From Cumulibacter manganitolerans (lineage in GTDB: Bacteria > Actinomycetota > Actinomycetes > Mycobacteriales > Antricoccaceae), in NCBI RefSeq assembly GCF_009602465.1, contig NZ_WBKP01000001.1, positions 120,782 to 184,781 on the forward strand: a stretch of 64,000 nucleotides of DNA, read 5' to 3'. Made by a program: the position numbers and the translations under genes. Shown here in pieces: positions 53,775 to 60,615 of this stretch. How positions within the stretch are numbered: the first letter of the stretch is position 1; every line of letters begins with the position of its first letter. The notes beneath the pieces were generated by a model. The model saw only the letters and a program-made list of their open reading frames with translations. It ran no database searches and was not told the DNA's origin.

Positions 53775-54959
53775 ATGAGTCGCCTGAGCCGCCGCAGCGA
53801 GACCCCGCCGTTCCACGTGATGGAGATCCTCAAGGCAGTCGCCGTACGGCAGCAGACGCACAACGACGTGATCCTGCTCTGCGTCGGCCAGCCCTCGACC
53901 GGGGCTCCCGTCGATGCCCGGGAGGCGGCGACCCGGGCGATCGGTGACGGCGTTCTCGGCTACACCGAGGCGGTGGGCAACCGCGACCTGCGCGAGCAGA
54001 TCGCCGCGCACTACGAGCAGTGGTACGGCGTCCACGTCGGCCCGGATCAGATCGTGCTCACCACCGGGTCGTCGGCCGGCTTCACGGCGGTGTTCCTGGC
54101 CGCGTTCGACCCGGGCGACCGCGTGGTCGTCACCAGGCCGGGCTACCCGGCCTACCGCAACACCCTGCACACCCTCGGCTGCGAGGTCGTGGAGCTCGAC
54201 TGCGGGCCGCAGACGCGCTACCAGCCGACCGTCGAGATGCTCGAGGCGCTGCCGCAGAAGCCGGCCGGTCTGGTGCTGGCCAGCCCGGCCAACCCCACCG
54301 GCACCGTCATCCCGGACGCCGACCTGGCCGCCGTCGTGGACTGGTGCGAGGCCAACGACTGCCTGCTGATCAGCGACGAGATCTACCACGGCATCACCTA
54401 CGGCGACACCGTGGCGCAGACTGCCTGGAAGCACGGTCGCGAGGCGGTCGTCGTCGGGTCGTTCTCGAAGTACTTCTCGATGACCGGCTGGCGGCTCGGC
54501 TGGCTGCTGCTGCCCGAGCACCTCGCGCGGCCCGTCGAGCTCCTGTTGGGCAACCTCAACCTGTGCCCGCCGGCGGTGTCGCAGGCCGCCGCGCTCGGTG
54601 CGTTCACCGAGAGCGCGCAGATCGAGCTGCGCCAGCACGTCGCGCGATACGCGCGCAACCGCGAGCTGCTGATCTCGCGGCTGCCCGACATCGGCGTCAC
54701 CGACGCGATCGCGCCCGACGGCGCGTTCTACGCGTACGTCGACATCGGCCACCTCACCGACGACTCGCTCGGCTGGTGCCGCGACGTCCTCGACGCGACC
54801 GGGGTCGCGATCACGCCCGGCATCGACTTCGCGCCCGTCGGGACCGGTGACCGGGCACTCGACGGAGACCGGTTCGTCCGGTTCTCGTTCTCCGGGACGG
54901 ACGCCGAGATCGACGAGGCGTTCGATCGGCTGCGCGACTACGTGCGCGACCGCGGGTAG
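53775..54959 (+). CDS. PLP-dependent aminotransferase, class I/II
   Basis: A 394-residue fold-type I aminotransferase. Seen: the cofactor-contact TTGSSAGFTAVF, NPTG with Asn173 (SPANPTGTVIP), Asp201 in LISDEIYH, and the PLP lysine Lys232 in GSFSKYFSMTGWRLGW. Similar to broad aromatic/aspartate-type enzymes; amino-donor unknown. ATG 53775 follows GGAGG. It is the last chromosomal-type gene before the accessory island. Confidence 0.9.
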   Translation: MSRLSRRSETPPFHVMEILKAVAVRQQTHNDVILLCVGQPSTGAPVDAREAATRAIGDGVLGYTEAVGNRDLREQIAAHYEQWYGVHVGPDQIVLTTGSSAGFTAVFLAAFDPGDRVVVTRPGYPAYRNTLHTLGCEVVELDCGPQTRYQPTVEMLEALPQKPAGLVLASPANPTGTVIPDADLAAVVDWCEANDCLLISDEIYHGITYGDTVAQTAWKHGREAVVVGSFSKYFSMTGWRLGWLLLPEHLARPVELLLGNLNLCPPAVSQAAALGAFTESAQIELRQHVARYARNRELLISRLPDIGVTDAIAPDGAFYAYVDIGHLTDDSLGWCRDVLDATGVAITPGIDFAPVGTGDRALDGDRFVRFSFSGTDAEIDEAFDRLRDYVRDRG

Positions 54960-54999
54960 CCGCTGACCGGGCGCCGATCCCTGGCCGTCAGTGCTCGCG

Positions 55000-55466
55000 C
55001 GGGCGCGGGTCGCGGATAGCCGCCGACCACTTTCAGGGATCGCGCCAGTAGGCGCACTCTGCGCTGGTGCTGCCGTAGCGGCTGCGAGGCGTGTCCAGGC
55101 CGCCCAGGTCGTCGCCGTGTGCTGGTCAGTGATCAGACAGCTGTGCCACGCGGCAAGGCTGCGGCCGTCGAGTACGTAGCCAGCGAGGGTTTCAGGGGAG
55201 TGCTGGCGTAGTTGCTCAGTCATGAGGACCACCTCAAGAGCGACTTGTATGGCTCCCACTCTGGCCAATTCAGATGTGAGCTGTGCAAACGCGAGGTTGA
55301 GCCTGAGACGAGGCCCGAAAGACGAGTCTGCGATGGAGTCGAACTCCTCCTCCGTTATGTCTTCAACCTGGTCCTGCATGAGCGGCTCGTGGCCGCCCGC
55401 GACGAGGTTGTTCCACGCCCGCCAGTAACGGAGACGTTCCTCGGCTCTGCATTTGCCCGCACTCAT
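55000..55466 (-). pseudogene. truncated phage-type gene downstream of rusA remnant
   Basis: The ATG at 55466 overlaps the rusA stop (ATGA), as in an operon. About 150 codons look genuine (EERLRYWRAWNNLVAGGHEP, then EEEFDSIADSSFGPRLRLNL, then LAGYVLDGRSLAAWHS), with AT-richer codon use than the neighbours. Near 55030 the frame passes without a stop into the antisense of the aminotransferase gene, so the natural 3' end is missing. The breakpoint marks the left edge of the island. Function unknown. Confidence 0.6.
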
Positions 55467-55719
55467 CGCTGCGCCTCCAGCTCGATCGAGCCAGCCTCAG
55501 CCCAGTACTTTCCGGCCTGCAAGCTGTAAACGTGGCTGTCTTCGGTCTTGGACGCATCCATGAAGGCTTTGGCCAGGTTGTCGACGTCGGGCTTCGAGCT
55601 GTGCGGTGCGCCCACCATGGCCTGGGCATCGGCAGCAAGAACGTGATGCGCAGTTCGGTAAGTAGCTCATACATCCGCAGGGCAGCGCGCACGTCGTCGC
55701 AGCACTGGCGGTAGCGCAT
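55463..55719 (-). pseudogene. rusA-like Holliday-junction resolvase remnant (phage)
   Basis: RusA resolvases cut Holliday junctions and are common in phages. Two frames carry matching parts: RYRQCCDDVRAAL and LTELRITFLLPMP in the first, then MVGAPHSSKPDVDNLAKAF with DSHVYSLQAGKYW in another, ending in TGA at 55465-55463. KPDxDNLxKA with the acidic residues is the RusA active-site signature. Between PMP and AMVG the usual SW(x)KKKR segment is missing and the frame shifts, so a small deletion inactivated the gene. The N-terminus may extend further upstream. Confidence 0.7.
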
Positions 55720-55760
55720 GACTGTGGGGCCAACGGAAATCCTGGAGGCGGGGCACGGCG

Positions 55761-55964
55761 ATGAACGGTAGGCGCGGCCCCTTCAAGGCGAAGAGCATCA
55801 TCGGCAACGTCCGCGACACGAAGGACGCCGCCGAGCGGCAGCTAGCCAATCAGGAACGCATCATCGAACTGCTTGAGCAGCTTCTGAAAGCGGTGCAGGT
55901 TCGAATTAATGGGCTTCGAACACGTCCCCAACCCCGAGAGGCGAGCAGGACACCTACTACATAG
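55761..55964 (+). CDS. small hypothetical coiled-coil-like protein, possibly truncated
   Basis: Up to 67 codons. The first ~45 look coding (KAKSIIGNVRDTKDAAERQL then ANQERIIELLEQLLKAV, an amphipathic helix). The remainder (RTRPQPREASRTPTT) does not, suggesting a frameshift. GGAGG lies 13 bases before the ATG. Small proteins of this kind occur in actinophages and islands; function unknown. Confidence 0.4.
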   Translation: MNGRRGPFKAKSIIGNVRDTKDAAERQLANQERIIELLEQLLKAVQVRINGLRTRPQPREASRTPTT

Positions 55965-56279
55965 GCGACCGAACAGTGCGCCAGTGGCGTGAGTGGCTCA
56001 CGCGTGATCTGCACGGCGGTCCCGACATCCAGGCCGTCACCACGCCGGGCAACACCTACGGTGACACGATCGGCGACTGCGCCTGGTACGCCGTGGCTGG
56101 TATTCGACCTGTACGCGGACATAGATGGAGAGCCGGCCGAGAACGAGAAGTTGGCCGACAACCTGCCGTTCATGACGATCAACGACTACCCAGCCATCGC
56201 CCATGGCGCTTCAGAGCTGCGACGACGCGGTCATTGAAGGTGTACGGCCGTACCTGAGGAACGTGCTCGGCGATGACTA
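55909..56279 (+). pseudogene. decayed gene in three frames
   Basis: Plausible protein sequence hops between frames: GFEHVPNPER, then DTYYIGDRTVRQWREWLTRD and GGPDIQAVTTPGNTYGDTIG, then LVFDLYADIDGEPAENEKLA and FMTINDYPAIAHGA, then EGVRPYLRNVLGDD before TAG at 56277-56279. At least three small indels are needed to join it. No family was recognised. The decay matches the rest of the island. Confidence 0.55.
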
Positions 56280-56400
56280 GCCCCCGGAAGCGACACGCGG
56301 GGAACCACGTTTCAAGCCGCGAAAAGGCGCATCGTGTCCGGTTCGTGTCACAGGGTAATGGCATACATGAGTTCGAAGCCAGCCTCCTTGACCTCTTCTG
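56280..56400. other. non-coding stretch in the island
   Basis: Nothing recognisable; contains GGTTCGTGTCACAGGGTAAT, but no tRNA fold could be made around it. Confidence 0.3.
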
Positions 56401-56838
56401 CTACGCCTCGGTTTCGCGGCTTCTTTGCGCCTGCACTTGCATATCTTGAATGTGACTAAGCGCAAACGCTGCTGTCGCCTCCTGCCGTCCGCGATGGAAA
56501 CCGTCCGACAGGTTCTCCAAGAGTATCTTGCGCGCCTCTTGAGCCGCGACCTCAGCGTTCGCCGCAGCGCGCTTGACCTTGGAATCCTGCCAGTTGTTGG
56601 CAACCCCCAATAGCCGGTTCGCGAGATAGGTCAAACTCCCGCCCACGCCCGTGATCCACATGGTGACTTCCAACGGGCTCTCTTTGCGGATCCGCGTGAC
56701 CTCTACACTTGGCGGGCGTGCCTCGGCGGCAGCCATGTCGATAATCGACGATAGGCCCTCGAAGATCGCGGCGACCTCTCTAAGCTGCCTTGTTTCATCA
56801 AAGACGATGTGTACGGATATTGCCTCGTTATCTGCCAT
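56401..56838 (-). CDS. hypothetical protein in Pycsar locus
   Basis: A 145-residue protein that I do not recognise. The N-terminal half (SVHIVFDETRQLREVAAIFE, then SSIIDMAAAEARPPSVEVTR) predicts a small alpha/beta unit. PLEVTMWITGVGGSLTYLAN (residues ~55-75) could be a membrane-contacting helix, and the rest is a charged amphipathic helix (AANAEVAAQEARKILLENL). It is the third gene on the strand after pycC and pycTM, 26 bp from pycTM, so it is likely co-transcribed. Its codon use is AT-richer than the chromosome. Confidence 0.7.
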   Translation of the reverse strand: MADNEAISVHIVFDETRQLREVAAIFEGLSSIIDMAAAEARPPSVEVTRIRKESPLEVTMWITGVGGSLTYLANRLLGVANNWQDSKVKRAAANAEVAAQEARKILLENLSDGFHRGRQEATAAFALSHIQDMQVQAQRSRETEA

Positions 56839-56864
56839 GCGTCCCCCTAGGTGTGCGACAACTT

Positions 56865-57356
56865 TTAGTTGATGATCACTGCGAGCCCACCGAGCACAGC
56901 GCCAACTAGCCCGATCCAGATCGAAAATGCCAGGTGTCGGTGCTTTATCCAGGCAATCTTGCTCATCTCAACCAACTGGCGGGACAACACGGGCAGGAAG
57001 GCTCGCTGCTCCAGGGCTGACTCCAACTCCTCTTGTTTCCAGTGCCGTACGTGTCCGAAGTATACGAAGTTGTCCGACTTCTCTGAGTCCATCGACTTCA
57101 CCCGCAGCTTGGGAGCCACTACAAGGACACACAGCACCGCTGCTACGAACAGCAGAACGATCGAGGCAACGAACAGGCCCTGCATGCGCCACCCATGAAA
57201 CGTTGCCAGAGGCCCATCGTCAGTCGTCGTCGTGATCACTGCCGTGGCAACGATCGTTTCGATGCCGAGCACAAAGCTGGCCTTGGAGTCGACGTTCGAG
57301 GTCCACGTTTGAAGCGCGCTGTGAATCTGCCAGGCGTTGTTCACTGCGTCACTCAA
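56865..57356 (-). CDS. pycTM: Pycsar effector PycTM (DUF5706-type membrane protein)
   Basis: A 163-residue Pycsar effector. In Pycsar defence the effector binds the cyclic pyrimidine nucleotide made by PycC and damages the inner membrane to stop phage growth. Seen: NAWQIHSALQTWTSNVDSKA (residues 7-26), helix ~26-43, helix ~59-81, FVYFGHVRHWKQEELESALE (nucleotide/regulatory region), VLSRQLVEMSKIAWIKHRHL, and helix ~142-162. This order fits the PycTM/DUF5706 family. The TTG start at 57356 has GGAGGAG 4-5 bases upstream and overlaps the ancestral pycC stop. The frame is intact, unlike pycC. Confidence 0.83.
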   Translation of the reverse strand: MSDAVNNAWQIHSALQTWTSNVDSKASFVLGIETIVATAVITTTTDDGPLATFHGWRMQGLFVASIVLLFVAAVLCVLVVAPKLRVKSMDSEKSDNFVYFGHVRHWKQEELESALEQRAFLPVLSRQLVEMSKIAWIKHRHLAFSIWIGLVGAVLGGLAVIIN

Positions 57357-58046
57357 ATGCTCCTCCGGTAGCGCGTGGTGTACGAAACGATCTGGCGGCC
57401 TCCGAGCTCAAGAGGTGGGCGCTTTAACCAGATGTCCTCACGATCATCGCCCTTCTTGGCGATCGGGCCGAGCGAGTTATAAGCCCCGCTTGAAATATTG
57501 ATCGGTCCGGCGTCGCGCACCTCACTGCAGCAATATTCGAGGCCTTGCCGATGCTGATGATGTCGTTATGTCCGTGTACGCCACCCCGCACAAGCATCGC
57601 CTCGCCGGTATCGATTCCTACCCCGTGGCCCATCTTCCATTTGAAGTCGCTCCACTTCGCCTGAAGCCGGGGTTGAATGATCTCCCCTACTGCCCAACTG
57701 ATCTCCAATGCAGCCAACGCAGCATTTGTCTCTTTGCCCTCACCAATGAAGATGCCCATTACGCGGTCACCATCGAAACCGCGGATCTTGCCACCGCGAT
57801 GCCTAATGAGGCGACTCGCGGCGTTCAAGTAGCATCGAATGACTTTGGCTACGGCCCAGTTCTTGTGTTTCTGCGCTAGTTCGGTTGACCTCGCCATATC
57901 GGCATACAGGTACGCAGCATCCAAGAGGACTGCTCCGTCGGAGAGCGCAATGTCCTCCGTCTCAGGTACCACGCGCCCATTGACCGTTTTCCATTCCGGC
58001 GCTAGTACGCGTCGATCCCGCGCTCAACATCTTCCTTCAGTGTCAT
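57353..58046 (-). pseudogene. pycC: Pycsar pyrimidine cyclase PycC with two frameshifts
   Basis: Class III nucleotide cyclase that in Pycsar systems makes cCMP or cUMP on phage infection. Pieces in order: ATG 58046 with AGGGAG and MTLKEDVERGIDA, broken by TAG at 58004; one base shift restores LAPEWKTVNGRVVPETED; the core follows with metal-binding ADMARST and GFDGDRVMGIF and the GHGVGIDTGEAML block; after IGKASNIAA (near 57527) a second shift is needed to reach SEVRDAGPINISSGAYN and the end YTTRYRRSI. The KL expected after NIAA is missing. The 694-bp span plus 1 and about 7 bases gives 702, a full number of codons. A shorter frame from GTG 57972 to 57424 could still make the core domain. Confidence 0.8.
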
Positions 58047-58141
58047 CTGGCTCCCTAATGATTCGCCTCACGTCACCATTGTGGGGTGTGCCGACAATTC
58101 CCGCGTGCAGGCTTAAACGACAGCTCTGGCAGGCTGTGGCC

Positions 58142-58624
58142 ATGGACGTGCTCTCATTTGTCATCGCGGCCGGTGGCTTGGCGACTGCCGTGATGGTTCC
58201 CTGGATCGGCTCGTTGACCACGGCACGACGGGAGAGCGAAGTCTGGATCCGGGATCAGCGGTTGGCTGCTTACCTAGACGCCATGGCGCACGCTCAGTCG
58301 ATCGACACCTACTTGAAGGGCGCGGACGATCCGCAATACCCGCCCAAGTACTCCCGGCCCGATTCCCTGCCTCCACTGGAAATAGTTACCGCTCGGATGC
58401 GGCTACTAAGCCCGAAGGCGCTCTTTAAGGCGTGGGAAAAGCTCGTAGAAAGCGAAGACTCGTTCCATTACGAAGTCTTTAATTATGGTACCGCGACGCC
58501 TGTGTCGGATTTTGTCGACACGAAGCCATTGTCGGATAACCTGAAAGAGTTCTACGCGGCAATGGACGGCGCACTACTGAAGTCGGAGAAGCGCAGGCGA
58601 CGGCTTCGCGCAATTGGCCGTTAG
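58142..58624 (+). CDS. hypothetical membrane-anchored protein
   Basis: A 160-residue protein with one N-terminal hydrophobic helix (LSFVIAAGGLATAVMVPWIG, residues 4-23) and a soluble, mostly helical remainder (ESEVWIRDQRLAAYLDAMAH, then ARMRLLSPKALFKAWEKLVE). The pattern resembles small actinobacterial proteins of unknown function. It is divergent from pycC with 95 bp between the starts and may share its control region. Codon use is AT-richer toward its 3' end. Confidence 0.65.
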   Translation: MDVLSFVIAAGGLATAVMVPWIGSLTTARRESEVWIRDQRLAAYLDAMAHAQSIDTYLKGADDPQYPPKYSRPDSLPPLEIVTARMRLLSPKALFKAWEKLVESEDSFHYEVFNYGTATPVSDFVDTKPLSDNLKEFYAAMDGALLKSEKRRRRLRAIGR

Positions 58625-58849
58625 TATTACAACCCATATATATACGGCACGCGATCAATACAAACTAGACCTCACCGCAGAAATCCCGCAAGTTGGCGGC
58701 AGGAAGGCCGCTAATTTGAATATCGTGTATCGCTTAGTGCTCGAACTGATGATCCTTCAGTGTTGAACCTGGGCGCGCTCGACTCCGACATGCCGCCGCG
58801 GCGGGTGCCCGTTAGGGTCGGGAGTAGACCCGACGACGAAGGAGCAGCC
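58625..58849. other. right edge of the island and SDR promoter region
   Basis: AT-rich up to about 58740 (a CATATATATACG stretch near 58634), then GC-rich again. Contains ACTGA-N7-TCAGT (58745-58761). No gene, tRNA or clear attachment site seen. Confidence 0.4.
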
Positions 58850-59623
58850 ATGGACCTCGGTATTGCTGGAAAGTCGGCGCTCGTCTGCGCCTCGACGGCC
58901 GGCCTCGGCGCGGCGACCGCACGCGCCCTCGCCGCCGAGGGCGTGAAGGTCGTCTTCAGCGGCCGCCGCCTCGAGCTGGCCGAGCAGCAGGCGTCGGCGT
59001 ACCCCGAGGGCGTTGCCATCGAGGCCGACATCTCCACCGTCGAAGGCGCCATGGACCTGCTGGAGAAGGCGCGCGAAGCCGTCGGGGACATCGACATCCT
59101 GGTGCTCAACGGTCCCGGTCCCCGTCCGGGGACCGCTACGACGGTGACCGGCGAGGACCTGCACGCCGCCTTCGAGTCGCTGATGGTGGTCCAGCACGCG
59201 CTCGTCGACGTGTGCCTGCCGCACATGCGCCAGCAGGGCTGGGGCCGGATCCTGTCCATCGCCTCCAGCGGCGTCATCGCGCCGATCACCAACCTCGCCC
59301 TCTCCAGCGTGGGCCGGATGGCCCTCGGCGGTTACCTCAAGGCGCTCGCCAACGAGATCTCCGGCGACGGGGTGACGGTCAACATGCTCCTGCCGGGCCG
59401 GATCGCCACCGACCGGATGAAGTCCCTCGACGCGAACACCGCCAAGTCGACGGGCAAGTCGATCGAGGAGATCTCGGCGGCGGGCGTGAAGTCGATCCCC
59501 GCCGGTCGCTACGGCGACCCGGACGAGTTCGGCGCGGTCGGGGCGTTCCTCTGCAGCGAGCAGGCCTCCTACGTCACCGGCAGCGCGATCCGCTGTGACG
59601 GCGGCGCGCACGGAACCCTGTAG
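58850..59623 (+). CDS. atypical SDR family oxidoreductase (FabG-like) without YxxxK
   Basis: A 257-residue Rossmann-fold short-chain dehydrogenase-like protein. Seen: the cofactor loop ALVCASTAGLGAATARAL (residues 10-27), LNGPGPRPG in place of NNAG, active-site serines at SIASSG (139-140), and the C-terminal YVTGSAIRCDGG. At the usual Tyr and Lys positions it has Ser152 and Arg156 (LALSSVGRMALGGYLKAL). The related LSNxxR-type subgroup has the same change, so this is inherited rather than a mutation. Reaction unknown. AAGGAG is 6 bases before the ATG. Confidence 0.85.
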   Translation: MDLGIAGKSALVCASTAGLGAATARALAAEGVKVVFSGRRLELAEQQASAYPEGVAIEADISTVEGAMDLLEKAREAVGDIDILVLNGPGPRPGTATTVTGEDLHAAFESLMVVQHALVDVCLPHMRQQGWGRILSIASSGVIAPITNLALSSVGRMALGGYLKALANEISGDGVTVNMLLPGRIATDRMKSLDANTAKSTGKSIEEISAAGVKSIPAGRYGDPDEFGAVGAFLCSEQASYVTGSAIRCDGGAHGTL

Positions 59624-59913
59624 CGCCTGCTTCGCCCCGCCCGCACCGCCCCCTTCCGCACCGCCCCCGCCTGCCCGCGGTCTCCGTTTGTCCGCGTCCG
59701 GTGCGCGGCCGGCACCGGTGCTCGCGCCGCGGCTCCGGAAATCGTCGTCCTGGCGGCTCGCTATTCATCCGGGATGGATAGCGGGCTTCCTAGGTGACGT
59801 TTTCCGGGAGGCCCGGACGGCGGGTCGCGGCGGTGAGCGTCAATATTGATGGATCTGCTTGGTATCGCTGATCCTTCTGCGACCGCCGTCCGCCGTGTGC
59901 TGGAATGGCAGGC
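59624..59913. other. intergenic region before the ArsR gene
   Basis: 290 bp with no gene. It has C-rich CCGCACCGCCCCC repeats at the start and, at 59793-59807, the 15-mer GGTGACGTTTTCCGG that also occurs on the minus strand at 3088-3074. Confidence 0.45.
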
Positions 59914-60522
59914 ATGACCCAAGGTGTACGAGGCGCCGCGCAGGCGGCGAAGGACGTCGTCGTCTTCAAGGCGCTGGCCAACCCGGTCCGGCTGCAGATC
60001 GTGTCGCTCGTGGCGGCCGCGCCCGAGGGCCAGGTCAGCGCGGGCGAGATCGTCGATCGGTTCTCGCTCTCGCAGCCGACCATCAGCCACCACCTGCGGG
60101 TTCTTCGCGAGGCGGGCGTGCTGACCACGTACAAGACCTCCACGTTCGTGTACTACCGCTTCGCCCCGCAGCTGCGCGAGACGGTAGCCGCGGTGCTGCC
60201 CGGCTCCGCAGCGGCCGAGCCGCCCGCCGTGACGAACCCCGTCCGCCGCGCGCCTTCCGGGACCGCGCGCAGCACGAGCAAGCGATCCTCGCGGACCACC
60301 GCTTCCGCCGCCCAGAGCCGTGCAGCCACCACCGTCGCGGCGTCCACGCCGGCCGCCGCCACGACGTCCACGCCGGCCGCCGCCACGACCTCCACAGCCC
60401 GCAGTGAGCGCACACCGGTCGCCGAGCCGAAGGCGGGCAAGAAGCCCGTGAAGTCCGACGACGCGAAGCCGAAGAAGAAGGACAAGAAGGACAAGAAGAC
60501 CAAGAAGTCCAAGAAGAAGTAA
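59914..60522 (+). CDS. ArsR-family regulator with long Ala/Thr and Lys-rich tail
   Basis: A 202-residue protein. The first ~95 residues are an ArsR winged helix: VVFKALANPVRLQIVSLV, DRFSLSQPTISHHLRVLREAGV (recognition helix, here SLSQPTISHHLRVLREAGV) and a YYRFAPQL end. There is no clear CxC metal site. Residues ~100-170 are low-complexity (STPAAATTSTPAAATTST) and the last ~30 are nearly all Lys/Asp (KPKKKDKKDKKTKKSKKK). Such tails recall the DNA-compacting C-termini of actinobacterial HupB. Starts at 59905 or 59914. A strong hairpin follows the stop. Confidence 0.85.
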   Translation: MTQGVRGAAQAAKDVVVFKALANPVRLQIVSLVAAAPEGQVSAGEIVDRFSLSQPTISHHLRVLREAGVLTTYKTSTFVYYRFAPQLRETVAAVLPGSAAAEPPAVTNPVRRAPSGTARSTSKRSSRTTASAAQSRAATTVAASTPAAATTSTPAAATTSTARSERTPVAEPKAGKKPVKSDDAKPKKKDKKDKKTKKSKKK

Positions 60523-60526
60523 CCAC

Positions 60527-60581
60527 CTGCGGGGCAGCCAGTGACGCTATTGGACCGTTAGCGTCACTGGCTGTCCCGCAG
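60527..60581. terminator. 23-bp stem hairpin terminator
   Basis: Arms 60527-60549 and 60559-60581 pair over 23 bp, the only mismatch being a G-T wobble, around a 9-nt loop. It starts 5 bp after the ArsR stop and ends 34 bp before the tricorn start. No T-tract; an actinobacterial-type terminator. Confidence 0.75.
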
Positions 60582-60615
60582 AACCGACGACCGCGGCCGT
60601 CTAGAGTCGTCCGGC

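Noticed and set aside
53448..55466. A single 672-residue minus-strand protein
   Set aside because: Only the first ~150 codons look coding; the rest is the antisense of the aminotransferase gene, so it is listed as a truncated pseudogene.
56280..56400. tRNA gene or tRNA-derived attachment site in the island
   Set aside because: GGTTCG is present, but no acceptor and anticodon stems can be paired around it.
57424..58046. Programmed frameshifting to make full-length PycC
   Set aside because: One of the two junctions needs about seven missing bases and codons are absent; no slippery sequence or pseudoknot is evident.
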